The notes under the pieces are model-generated. The model saw only the letters and a list, made by a program, of their open reading frames with translations. It had not been told where the DNA came from and did not search any database. From contig QKYT01000403.1 in NCBI GenBank assembly GCA_003550305.1, positions 53,102 to 78,963 of the forward strand: a stretch of DNA of 25,862 bases, given 5' to 3'. Shown one piece after another: positions 1 to 10,434 of this stretch. Within the stretch, counting starts at the first letter, position 1. Every line of letters starts with the position of its first letter. Position numbers and translations under genes: made by a program. This DNA is from Glomus cerebriforme (taxonomy: Eukaryota; Glomeromycota; Glomeromycetes; Glomerales; Glomeraceae).

Positions 1-1302
1 GACCAGTTTTCCTTGCCTGATACGAGGAAGATATCATATACAGTATAAGGAAGATAAAGAGGGAGGTTAAAGGGAGAATCTAGTTTTTAAAAAGGAATTG
101 TAAAATTATAGAAAAAGAGAAGGGAAAATCCAGTAAATCTAGTTTTTTAAATTTAGAAAAAAAAAATTCTAAAAGAAAAATGGTAGATATTTATAATTTT
201 TTTTTTATCATTTGTAAAATTTACAAGAGATATGTCATGAGAACTTATTATGTATTTGTACATTGCATAATCAATAATAATACTTAATTTGGATCTATTT
301 GTTCATTCTTTATTATATTTTTAATCATGAGCTAATCGGTTAGCCAAGTAAAGTATAATTGTACACATGAGTCACAATTCGTATTTTTACATGTTGCACC
401 ATATGTTGTATTAGACAATAATTAGGTAATATTAGAAGGTACTAGGTTTCACATAGCGTGATCGTGTCATGCGAAGTATCAAAACCAGTCATAATGAAAT
501 GTTATTAAGGATATCTTATAAAGTCAATCATATGATATAAAAACGCAAAAGGCATACCGAGCTTCACGTGATCATAGTGGTGATATACGGACTGTTCACT
601 ATTCCTCATCTCTCATAACACAATTTACAAAACTTATGTTCATTTAAATATTTTCTCTTTTGGTTACACCCATTACATTTCTTAAGTACTTGGGCTTAGC
701 ATTCTTTCAAGAGGATGGATACCAGGTTACTCATTAGAAACGAAGTAAATAGAATAGTTTAGAAGTGTGAATTTTATATAGTTATTTTTTACTTTTTCTA
801 TTTTTCTTTTTCTTTTTTTTAGTTTAGTTTTTTTATATTCTCCAGTGCGTCAGGGAGGATGGATTTGCGTATTCCGCTCCTCGTATTCCTCCCTTTATAG
901 GTGAAGGCAGCCCATTTATCTTCCTCAATAGAGTTTAGTCAGCTAAAGTGTTAGCTCTTNTTATATTTACGATTTTTAATAGTATCTATATTAATACATC
1001 TTGTAGTATAACTTCGTCTGAAATAAAAACAAAAATAAAGTGTGCATTAGAATTTTCCAAATAATTTTCGCGTGATGATTTTTTGGAGTTTCAAATTATA
1101 ATTTCCCTTTTTAGTAGAATGAAATGTATATAAGAGATAATTTATTTTTGAAATTTTCCTTTGTAATTACCGCAAATACTAGCCATAATTATAAGAAAGT
1201 ATTATGAGAAATCATGAGAAATTATGTGGAAAATATAAATTATGATAATTGAGAAATTAGGATAAATTATGATAAATTATTGAAACATAAATAAAGCCAA
1301 AC

Positions 1303-1362
1303 CTAATTCGAGCCAAGTAAATGCTAACTCAAGCCAGCACTATGAATTTGGCCCGAATTACG
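1303..1362 (+). repeat. Degenerate ~22-bp repeat array, copy A
   Basis: Two to three units begin CTAATTCGAGCC (1303), CTAACTCAAGCC (1324) and, less clearly, AATTTGGCCCGAATT (about 1345). Spacing is 21 bp. The same unit is clearer at 2032-2140. Confidence 0.4.
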
Positions 1363-2031
1363 TTTTACACATAATTTCCTTATTTGGGGTCGTCTAAACT
1401 CTAAATTGCACGATTTATTTGGCTGGCATTACGCATTAAGAAATTACAGTTGCGACAAATAATTTTGTGACAAATAGTTTTCACTCATCGAAAACTTTGT
1501 CCCCAGAAGTGAAGGGGTGTGACACAGGAGACAAATATTTTTTGCTATGATCATCTCGTGACTTTCCTTCGCTTTCGCTAGGGTTGTTAGGGTTGTTCCA
1601 CTTTAGACGTCCTTCTTTTTTGGAAATTTTCATGATTCTAGCCAGAATCATAATTCTGACCGAATTATTCACATCAACCGGTTACATCCATTTTAAACGC
1701 AAGCGAAACCGACTACATCAGTTTGCCAAATTTATCAGTTTTTTTTTTTCCTGTTTTACAGTAATTTGGGTAATTTTATCATAATTCTGGTTATACATAT
1801 AAGTTTGTATTTCGCAGTTCGAATGATTTTAAACACCTCTATTATATATTAATAAATGTACACCCTCAATGTACTGTACGTTAAGATTTTCCGAATTTAA
1901 GAACATATCTTTCTTGCTAATGTTTATAATAATGACATCCATGAATTTAGTATTATAAAAATAAAAATTCTTTTTTATCCAAGTTCTTATGCTATATAGT
2001 TAAAACATAAATTTAGAGCTGAATTTGTAAA

Positions 2032-2140
2032 CTAATGCCGACCGAATTTAAAGCTAATGCGAGCCGAAATTAATGTACTAACGTTCAGCCGCATTTATAA
2101 ACTAATGCTGGCTAAATTTGTTCTGGCCGAATTTATAATC
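2032..2140 (+). repeat. Degenerate ~22-24-bp repeat array, copy B
   Basis: Units start at 2032, 2054, 2078 and 2102, with a partial unit near 2119. They share a core close to CTAATGCYGGCCGAATTTAT. Spacings are 22, 24 and 24 bp. Related TTAATNCCGGYCAAATTT units occur at 18573-18710, and single GCCGGCC-type copies are scattered through the other spacers. Confidence 0.5.
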
Positions 2141-3181
2141 TGTGAAAAAATTTTTGTACTAAACTAACAATTGCACTTCTTTTTCGAATCTAATGAAAAT
2201 AATGACAATGGCACGGTTAGTGATGCTTAATTTTCGGGGTGTTTCAAAATATGAGATCAGAAAATTTTCATCAGAAAAAGCTATTAAACCTATTTAAGAA
2301 AGTAAATAGGAAATACGTTCATTTTTAAATTTTAACTTTAAAACTATCCTATTATTCGGAACATGACAATAAAAACTTATTATGAAACAACGGTTCATTA
2401 TTCATTGTCACTCGAAATAAAAAAACCCTATCAGTTTTAACTAAACATATTTAGACACTATCGGCACGATGATGTGTACACAAAATTACAGCCACTGTTG
2501 TCGATCAATGTAATAGGATTAACCAATTGTGATTTGTGAAATGCACGTGGAGCCTAAAAAATATTGACTTTTATGTTTAATAAGAGAGTCCTTTTTTTGG
2601 AATACGACTTTTTGGCAAGTATGGACAAGTATGGTTAAAAAAATGAAAAAAAAAACGGAAAAGTTTTTAATCACTTTATCAATACTTTCTATAAATATTT
2701 TTTGCTTATAAATAAATTTTATTTAAAGAATTTCATGCCGTAGCATATTGAGAATATACATTATGTATAAAAATAGATACAAATAAAGGATGTGGGAAAA
2801 ACCGCAAAAACCATTCTGATATGGCGCCATTGTAAGTTGCCACCCGATATTTATACAATATGTGTACATTTTTGATTACGAAATAAAAAATGCGAATATC
2901 ATAATCATGAAGTGATCGACGTTCTAAATTTTTTTTTTATACAAATATAGTTTTTTTGTTCCTTATTAGGACAATTGCCATATTCATTATTATATTATTG
3001 ATAAATATTCAAAAATTTAGCCACAGATATCATGATGCATTTATATTGTGAAACAAGATTCTTTTATTGTTTCGCATGATTTATTTTAGAGAAACAATGA
3101 AAATAATTTTTAACAATACTAAAAACTTTGAATTCACTATGCATGTATGCATGTGCGCATGCGCCTCACTCTTTTTTTTTG

Positions 3182-3190
3182 TATATAAAT
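3182..3190 (+). promoter_or_regulatory. TATA box of the 3333 ORF
   Basis: TATATAAAT follows a GC-richer ATGC/GCGC patch (3138-3165) that stands out in AT-rich DNA. It is followed by pyrimidine-rich sequence (3195-3220), a plausible transcription start, and then an A-rich leader up to the ATG at 3333. The core-promoter role is inferred from position and composition. Confidence 0.45.
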
Positions 3191-3332
3191 ATGACTCCTT
3201 TCTATCGTTTCTTCACTACAATTTCGAAAAAAAATTTCGGAGAACAAAAAAAAAATCTATTCTTTTTTTTTTTGATTTGAGATCAAAAAAAGATACTTCA
3301 GTAATTTTCCAATCAACAACAACTCCAAAAAA

Positions 3333-3434
3333 ATGAATACAAACGTCACTTCCACTATTAAGCCAGTTGTCGTTGTCACTTCTGAAGTTACAGAAAAACC
3401 ATTACAACCGACAAATAGTTGTTCCATTATGTAA
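3333..3434 (+). CDS. Candidate 33-aa CaaX-box peptide
   Basis: This short open frame starts at ATG 3333, directly after an A-run (CCAAAAAAATG), a favourable fungal start context, and about 145 bp below a TATA box. The peptide is Thr/Val/Pro-rich (a VVVV run at residues 12-15) with no hydrophobic core or signal peptide. It ends exactly in CSIM before TAA. CSIM is a canonical CaaX box: Cys, a small residue, an aliphatic residue and Met, the type favoured by farnesyltransferase. A short precursor ending in CaaX is the layout of fungal lipopeptide mating pheromones such as yeast a-factor. Small prenylated membrane-associated proteins also end this way. Function is not shown. The frame could instead be an upstream ORF, or the start of a spliced gene: GTAAAT at 3430 with an acceptor near 3472 would remove the CaaX end, but it leads into poor-looking coding sequence. 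Confidence 0.45.
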   Translation: MNTNVTSTIKPVVVVTSEVTEKPLQPTNSCSIM

Positions 3435-4859
3435 ATGTAACCTCCTAACTTGGCCTGGTGCCTACCTTAACAGAAGGTTTTTGGTCTCCGGCTTTTTCTC
3501 GAAATTCGGTTCAAATTCATCTTTTGGTTTTTTTTTATTTTCACGATATCCGTTCTTTTTATTACTTCTATATATGAACATTCGTTATATCAATAATTTT
3601 TCTTTCTTTAAATAATATAATATTAATCTTATTTAAAATTTAATCTTATTTAAGTCGTTTAATTTGGTTTTTATTTATCTTCGAATTTTGTATTTTACAA
3701 AAAAAAATTATAATCTCGATATTTCTATTTTTATGAAATAGAATTGTAATAAAAAATTATTATTTTTTTACCAATATACTACATTTGATTTTGATTGTCT
3801 AAATTCTAAAAAAAATTAAAATTTTTGTTTCAGACTCCGGAAAATTTGGAAAAGTTTGAAGAATGTAAATTTGTTTTAAAAACAATATGATTATTTAACT
3901 GATTGTGAAACATTGCGAACCTTTTAAACTTTTTTAGCCTAACGTAAAATTACAGATAATTAACCGCCTCTTCTATTATTATAATAATTATACGACGTTT
4001 ATTAATCAAAATAAACTTAATATACTGTATAAGCCAATTTGTCATCTATATCACACCTTTGTTTTTCATTCTTGATTTTCTGTAAAAAAAAACTTTTTAC
4101 GTCTCACTGGTAAAATTTACTTTATAATCTTTATAATTTTGGCCAGCATTATGGATAATTTTGGTAAGTCGTCAAAAATATTTGCCGCAGATGAGTTGAA
4201 TAAATTTAAATATTTTATTTTGATATTTAACTAATCACTGGGATGGAAAACGTTCTGATATTTAAATTATACTGTAGTATATTGTTGTTATTAAACACAA
4301 TATAATGCTGGCCAAGGAATCATAATGCCGATCATCATTGGCATAATGTAGGCTAGAGTGTAGATTATTTTCGGGTGGTAATCAATATACAATATGAAAC
4401 ATTTATGAAACCAAACAAATGTCACAAATGTCATATGGATCTGTCATCCGGGTTTTCAGATATCCTGATCTGCTTATTTTCTATCCTGATTGTCGTTATT
4501 AGTACACTGTAATTCTGCTATAATTATACTGTAAAATTTTATTAAATAAATTATTATTCTGTCATAATATCGACATTTTGTTAAGCAATCTTGACAGGAA
4601 GACCATGAAAATACAGTATTATAAATAGATATTTTCATCATTTTAAAATGTTGTATCACTGTGTGTATGATACAGATCATCAAATAAAATAATGAAACAA
4701 GTTTGAAGTTTTTTTTTTGCCAAAAAAGGATTAAACTTTGTGATACAAAATGTAAGATTTTAATTACCGTTTTATATAAGCATATTTATTATTTAAGGAA
4801 AAAAAAAAGAAAAAAGAAAAAAAAAAAAATTTTCTCTTTTAGAAACCTTAAATATCGAA
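3435..4859. other. AT-rich spacer upstream of the kinase
   Basis: No supported gene. It contains scattered GCCGGCC-type motifs, for example GGCCAGCATTATGG near 4142 and imperfect CATAATGCCG hairpin-like copies at 4305-4350. An A-rich leader (4797-4830) precedes the kinase start. Small open frames here (3367-3615, 4474-4683, 4703-4888) are low-complexity. Confidence 0.6.
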
Positions 4860-6255
4860 ATGTCTTCTCAAAACAACCCAATAAATAAAGAAATGAACGG
4901 ATGTGAAAAATGTGGTGAACAATATTTGAATTTTTTTAATGCAACCCATAAATGGTGTAAACCATGTCAGATAAATCGCTTAAAAAAATATGGTAAAATC
5001 AGCGGAAATGAAAAAATTGATAAATTTATTCATGAAATGCGATTAAAAATTATTTGTTATAATGAATCAGTATTTGAATGGATACCATACGATCAATTTG
5101 AACAGATTAACTTAATTGGAAAAGGTGGTTTTGCTACAGTATATTCAGCAATATGGAAGGATGGTCCATTATATTATAATGAAAATGAAAATGGATATAC
5201 AAAAAACCCAAGAAGGCAGAATAAAAAAGTTGCTTTAAAGTGTTTATTTAACTCACGAAATATTACTAATGAATTCCTAAATGAGGTATGAAATTTAATA
5301 TATTATTAATATTATATATATATTTATAATGATAAATATCTATCTATATATATATATATATATTGTTTATCAGGTTAAAGCTCACGCAATAATGAATTCT
5401 AACCATATCCTTAAAATATATGGAATGTCTCAAAATTTTGATACAAAAGATTATATTATGGTTCTTGAATATGCGGAAGGTGGAGACCTAAATGAATGGA
5501 TGAATAAAAATCGTAAAGATTTTAATTGGAATTATAGACTAAAAATATTATTTAATCTTTTTAATGGTCTTGATGAAATTCATCAAAAACAATTGGTTCA
5601 TCATGATTTTCATACGGGAAATATATTAATTAAGAATGCACATTTCCCATATATTTCAGATATGGGATTATGTAGAGGAGTTAATGATTTGGAAGAAACA
5701 AAAATTACTGGGGTTATGCCTTATGTTTCCCCTGAAGTGTTAAGAGGAAATCCTTATACTAAAGCAGCAGACATATATAGCCTTGGTATGATTATGTATT
5801 TTATAGCAACTGGAAAACAACCTTTTTCGAATTGTGCACATGATCAATATTTAGCATTAAATATATGTAATGGAGTTAGACCTGAAATAAATGAGGTGGG
5901 AGTACCAAAATGTTATATTGACTTGATGAAAAGGTGTTGGGATAAAAATCCAGATAGTAGACCAAATATAGCTGAAGTAAAAGGATCGATTTTAGAATTT
6001 TATGGTTCATATACAAGAGATGCATCAAAATTTAAAACTCTAATGAAAATTGAAAAAGGACAACAACATTATGAAATTGAAAAGCAATTCATAGAAGCGG
6101 AAGAATATAGAAAAGCATCTATTGAAAACGATAAATCAACTTCTCATTCACAAGCTATTTATTCATCTCGATTACTTAATGATTTTACAAAAGATCTTTC
6201 AAAGTATGATAATATTGAAAATAATTCTGTAGAAATTATAGATTTTACAAAGTAA
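4860..6255 (+). CDS. Zinc-ribbon/TKL-type protein kinase
   Basis: Two exons, 4860-5285 and 5374-6255, joined across an 88-bp GT-AG intron, give a 435-aa cytosolic kinase predicted to phosphorylate Ser/Thr (or Tyr) on unknown substrates. The N-terminus has C15-x2-C18 and C33-x2-C36, a zinc-ribbon-like knuckle typical of expanded AM-fungal kinases. The kinase domain runs from about 80 to 350. It has the glycine loop IGKGGFATV (87-95), the VALK lysine K127, catalytic loop HHD-FHTGN (D220, N225), DMG (238-240) in place of DFG, and SPE (261-263). Lys, catalytic Asp, Asn and metal-binding Asp are all present, so activity is likely. Oddities are HHD instead of HRD and DMG instead of DFG. A perfect GTAAGT overlaps the stop. 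Splicing 6252-6318 would replace the last codon boundary and end the protein three residues later (FII, stop at 6331). AATAAA lies at 6417. The Ser/Asn-rich tail (from 353) is unconserved-looking. Confidence 0.95.
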
Positions 6256-6593
6256 GTATTCAAAGTATTTATATAATAATATTATAGTTTATTTATTAAT
6301 TTGAAACTACATTTACAGATTTATAATTTAAAAATGCAAAGACTATTACGGCATTTATTATTATTACTTATTTATTTATTTATATTACTATTATTCAATA
6401 ACCATTTTTATTATACAATAAAATCAGTTTAAAAAATTGTTGAAACGTTTGAATATAATATCAACTCTGATGATTAAAACTTAACATCATTTTCAGAATT
6501 TTCAGATTAATTAGATTAACTGATTTAATCATAGTATTACAGTACGTGTTTCATTGTTTTATTCACAATTTCCGGAATCACCCGTAGATTTAT

Positions 6594-6807
6594 AGGACCT
6601 CGAAATATATATAAAAAGGTAGGGTCCCAAAAAATCATGTAAATCATTCCTTTTTTGGACAAATTCTGATAATGTCAGCCAGCAATTTATTACTTATTTT
6701 AGTAACTGACTGACATTACCGTAATTCCGGCCCTGAAAAAATGCGTACAGTTAATAGTAAAATTTTTTTGGTTGGAGCTGACCTCTGTATGCATATTTCG
6801 GGGTCCT
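6594..6807. mobile_element. MITE, AGGACC family, copy 1
   Basis: The 214-bp element is bounded by AGGACCTCGAAATATATA and, inverted, ATTTCGGGGTCCT. Subterminal blocks (a TAGGGTCC-type block and GACCTCTGTATG) match copy 2 at 15068-15168. No clear 8-bp target duplication is visible, so the insertion may be older or rearranged. It carries no coding capacity, so movement would need a transposase from elsewhere. Confidence 0.65.
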
Positions 6808-6886
6808 ATTGTTTCGAAGATCGATCAGAATCTTTGTTCCCTAAAATTACAATTGCATGGATTAACTGTTTGTAAATTTTGATTAG

Positions 6887-7262
6887 ATATTTATGATGAT
6901 ATAGAAATTATTTGTAAATTTGATGATTGTGATCAAAAAATTCCATATCATGTAGTAAAACTAATTGTTAGTGAAAAAATATTTAAAAAGTTTGTTACTT
7001 TAATGTTACATCAAGCATTAAGCGAAATTCCAAGATTTATTTAGATAGTGTAAAAATTCCTGATGTAAATTTGGTCAAATTCATTTTGACGAAGGTAACA
7101 ATTTATTTTATTTAATTATTTATCCAAAAAAAAATATAATGATTTGTAGAGATCGTGGACAATATTCTTGTTATATTCATGATATTCCTTGGCATAAGGT
7201 TCTAACTTGTTCTGAATATGATGTAGTTATAGATAAAGCGATTAAAAATTTTATTAATAAAA
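6887..7262 (+). pseudogene. RBR ubiquitin-ligase (IBR domain) relic
   Basis: The conceptual translation resembles the second half of an RBR (RING-IBR-RING) E3 ligase. There is a CKFDDC segment followed by KIPYHVV and a Phe/Leu-rich helix, a piece reading CKFGQIHFDEG, then ICRDRGQYSC, IHDIPWH and LTCSEYD. This is the Cys/His order expected of an IBR. It is broken: TAG interrupts after PRFI, TGA replaces the residue before CKFGQIHF, the frame changes between them, and one expected zinc Cys (position after ICRD) is Arg. The RING1 part and any start are absent. A TTAG just before 6887 may be an old splice acceptor. An inverted-repeat element begins right after the similarity ends (about 7266). 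It is not expected to be functional. Confidence 0.7.
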
Positions 7263-7265
7263 AAC

Positions 7266-7796
7266 TAACCAACCAAATTTTCTACCCACGTGATCATATT
7301 AACAAACAACCCTAGCATCACCAGAAAAAAATGGTAGCCGGACAAATTTCGCCGGGTTACGCATCTGTGCACATGATCCAGATGATTATTTTTGCAAGTG
7401 CGAAACTATTTTTAAGATACTTGGCATTCTTTCTTGAATTATTTTCGCCATAGTATTAAATAACCCAACTTTCTCGAATAGAATGACATCCTTTACAAGT
7501 CTTATTTTGTTGTTGGTGCGACATGTTAACAAGTTTTTCAGAAAAGCAAAAAAAAAAAATTTCATGAAAGAAAGAAAAAGGAATATACGGCGTAAAGGAT
7601 CTACTAGACTAGACTATAATTATTGTATTTATTATAAATATTATTATGTTCTCATGGAAGGGATCTAAGTTAATTTCTACTGGGGATGATTTTTTAGTTG
7701 TTAAAAATCTATTGTCACGTATTATTCATCATACGGTTAATTTCTTAATGCCATAATGCCGGCCAAAAGTCACGTGGGTAGAAAATTTAGTGGTAA
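7266..7796. mobile_element. Inverted-repeat element beside the RBR relic
   Basis: A 19-bp perfect inverted repeat, AAATTTTCTACCCACGTGA (7275-7293) against its complement (7770-7788), sits within longer imperfect ends starting ACCAAC/ACCACT. This bounds ~530 bp. The size and lack of a transposase suggest a non-autonomous DNA transposon. Both ends carry CACGTG. An open stretch at 7646-7756 (36 codons) reads like protein but has no recognised family. No target duplication is clear. Confidence 0.5.
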
Positions 7797-8579
7797 TACT
7801 GGGACGATCAAGTGACTTGTGGAATTAAAACGGATTTTATTGGATGTAAGAGTGTTGTTTGTAAGTACTTTATTTATTTTTTCTAAAAAAAAGTATTATT
7901 CTACTTGAACATCATTTTTTATTTATACGTGTGCTACTGATTATAGGTTTCATAAGAAAGTTTAATTAATTTTTTTAAACTATGCATTAAACTTTTGAGA
8001 ATTGGCAAAATCATATACACTGCATGATTCATTTATTAAATTAAATTATAACTGTACTTTCATTAAATCACAATTTTCTAAAATTACCATTATTCCAATT
8101 AAAATTGAAATTAAAATATTAAAATTAAAAAAATTCGCTACACTTCACAACTGGTAACCATCACCAATGGCAGAATACTGGCAAAATTACATAATTTCTA
8201 ATAAATTTCCCATATTTTGCAACATGCAAAATACCACGTTTTTCATCATTATTTTGAGCAATGAAACCAGTTAAAATCGGCTGACACAAATGAAGATTTG
8301 TATAGTTATTTTTTTAAAAATGGATAATCAGTCGATAGGGATTCATTTCTTAATATTGTGGCCGAAAATGAATTTTTTCATAGTGTTACCATCAGTTTAT
8401 GTGCTACTGTCGGTGATAACAGAAAGAAAAATATATAGTTTATAACTAACTAGAACGATAAATAAGGTTTATAATGATAGATAATAAAATAAAATACGGT
8501 TTATTATGCAATTGAAAAAGAATATAACAAATTATAGGACAGTTTATAATAAATCGAACAAGAAAAATTATAATTAAAT
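7797..8579. other. AT-rich spacer
   Basis: No gene, RNA or clear repeat seen. Composition is low-complexity A/T with isolated poly-A and poly-T runs. Confidence 0.6.
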
Positions 8580-8840
8580 TGTAACGGCCTAATCAAAAAT
8601 CACAACTCAATATTACTGCCTCTTTCGAAACTTTCACTTCTTACGATTGTTTTAAAATTATCGAATTTCTTGCCTTTTTCTTTCCCCTCCTAAACCTCCT
8701 GCTATTTATAATGTGGAAAATTTCCTTGACGATTCACGACTCATTGTTTTAACGTCTCAACCACGTGTCCAAATGACGACAATTGGACGATTCGTTAGTT
8801 TGATGACTCCCAGCCACCCTGATCATCCCGGTTATATGTA
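8580..8840 (+). mobile_element. Possible solo LTR or LTR fragment
   Basis: The stretch begins TGTAACGGCC, the type of end seen on Gypsy-class LTRs. It has a TATTTATAA box at 8703-8711 and is clearly less AT-rich than its surroundings, with CpG-containing segments (8745-8830). The 3' boundary and a matching partner LTR were not found, and no gag/pol sequence is adjacent. The orientation follows the TG start. Recognition is by pattern only. Confidence 0.3.
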
Positions 8841-9473
8841 TACTATGTACGAAAAACCAAAGAAAATAACATAATAAAATATAAAAAATTGTAACAATAG
8901 AAATGTGATTGCTTTTCCGCTTACTTTTAAATATATCGTCATAGGAAAATATTGAGTTGGTTTTAAGAAAATTAAAGACAAAATATAAAATTTTGTTTCA
9001 TATCTTGGAGAACAGTTTTACATTTAATTTTTAATTAGTTTAGGATTACAAACCAAATATTCGAATCAAAAGAAGAACTCTTTCAGAAACGAAAATGTTA
9101 ACACAATAAGATCGCGGTACGTTGAAATACAATTTGAAACTGTGAATAGATCCCAGATAGTAAAATAATGATAATAAACTTATTTATGCGTACTATTAGT
9201 GGAAGTATTTTATTGGGCAATTTGTTTTTTACGTTCTGCATCTTTTTTTATATTGCCTTTTTTTGCTACACGCGCGTACATAACGCGCGTACATACATAT
9301 TCTAGCGTTTTTTTTTTAAAAAAAAAGACGTCTGTAAATTATGCCTAATCATCATTAAAATCCCAACAGAGACCTTAACTACAAGAATGTAATTACAAAG
9401 TTAAATTATCAACATAAATGTAGTATTTAAAAAAATTATTAAAAGAGTTAAGATTTGTAGAAATAAAAATTTA
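8841..9473. other. AT-rich spacer
   Basis: No gene seen. It contains a perfect tandem pair of ACGCGCGTACATA (9270-9282, 9283-9295), unusually GC/CpG-rich here, and a T10A9 run (9308-9326) that could form a hairpin. Confidence 0.6.
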
Positions 9474-10434
9474 TTATAAAACAAACAAATTTTTTTGTAA
9501 ACTGTTAAAAATTATTTTAGTTAAATGAATTAAATAAATGAATTTAGGAAATAAAAATATTAATAAACGATATAATCCATTGATTAATAAAGGAATTAAT
9601 GGAAGTGCATATGAAGAAAATCCTAAGGTACAACTTATAAATCTTGCTTTACATGCAATTTTAACATTCTCTGGCAAATCATAATTAAAATTACAATTAA
9701 AAGGGATTATACCAAGATTTGCGTATGTAACTGTGTATCTTCCACCAACTATTAAATAGATAAAAACAGATAAAAAAATATATTAACGAAATTAATTAAT
9801 AATATATAAAAAAATATTTAAATTATTTATGTTTATTAAACTTACCCATTAATACTATAATTTGGATAACGAAATAACGCCTGTGATTTATAAATAATTT
9901 AATAAAATATAATAATTTTATAAAAAAGAGACTTTTGTTTATACTTGCCAACTATATGACCATAAACTATCATCATTATCATTCAAGTAACATAACGCTA
10001 AATAAAGAAATTTGCAATATTCGTTGAATATTCTAATTGATGAAAGCTTTTAAAATAAGTAATTGAAAAAGAAAAAATTGATTACTTACTTAATATTATT
10101 AATAAAATGTTTCCAGGAAGATAACTATAAATAAATTATATTAATATTATTTCATTAAATAAATATGAAAAAAACGAATATAATATGAATAATTATTTAC
10201 AAAACATTAGTATATATCAAGGTAAAATTGGATCGATTTACACCGTGTTCATTATAGTTTCCAACGTTATACATGGTTATCAAATGCCAAATTTCTATAT
10301 TTTTATCATAAAATAAATTCATTAAAGGGTAAATATAATGATTTTAAAAGCAAGCAAATAACTTTACCTGTACCAATACATGCAATTAAATAGAAGATAC
10401 AAATTATTTTACAGATAACGATACGTGCTTTCAT
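9474..10434 (-). CDS. Six-exon hydrophobic 182-aa protein, unknown
   Basis: The exons, in order on the minus strand, are 10434-10368, 10294-10201, 10124-10090, 9997-9945, 9880-9846 and 9738-9474. All five introns are GT-AG (donors GTAAAG, GTAAAT, GTAAGT, GTATAA, GTAAGT), and the 549 nt keep one frame from ATG to TAA. The product is not recognised. Residues 1-21 (MKARIVICKI then ICIFYLIACI) look like a signal peptide or first membrane segment. Residues 55-70 are hydrophobic around YLPGN. Residues 137-168 form a long hydrophobic stretch with LPLIPLLINGL and LLIFLF. There are NxT/S sequons at 42-47. Six cysteines occur in all, two of them in the leader. It is probably a secreted or membrane protein. 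The last acceptor (AAG at 9739-9741) was chosen because the nearby TAG acceptor breaks the frame. Tiny exons make it easy to miss by ORF calling. Confidence 0.6.

Larger units (their letters stand above)
1..3060. other. AT-rich spacer with short repeats
   Basis: No gene is supported here. The stretch holds a pyrimidine-rich run at about 785-835 and a GC-richer patch at 840-945. Read on the minus strand, that patch has a TATAAAGG-like box followed by a purine-rich leader, perhaps a fragment of a transposon promoter. There is an ambiguous base at 960. Loose GAGAAATTATG repeats lie at 1205-1285, and two degenerate arrays of ~22 bp units are annotated separately. A short perfect hairpin, ATGATTCT-AGCC-AGAATCAT, lies near 1631-1650. 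Open frames at 1481-1784 overlap on both strands and have no coding character. Confidence 0.6.

Noticed and set aside
1570..1600. TAGGGTTG repeated twice, telomere-like
   Set aside because: Only two imperfect units, not a TTAGGG tract.
1481..1784. Overlapping open frames on both strands
   Set aside because: Short, no domain, no start context, and they lie in repeat-like spacer.
3067..3336. 89-codon frame covering the TATA box and leader of the 3333 ORF
   Set aside because: Reads through homopolymers (Phe and Lys runs) and promoter-like sequence; not protein-like.
7483..7668. 61-codon frame
   Set aside because: Lies within an inverted-repeat element; Lys/Arg-rich low complexity.
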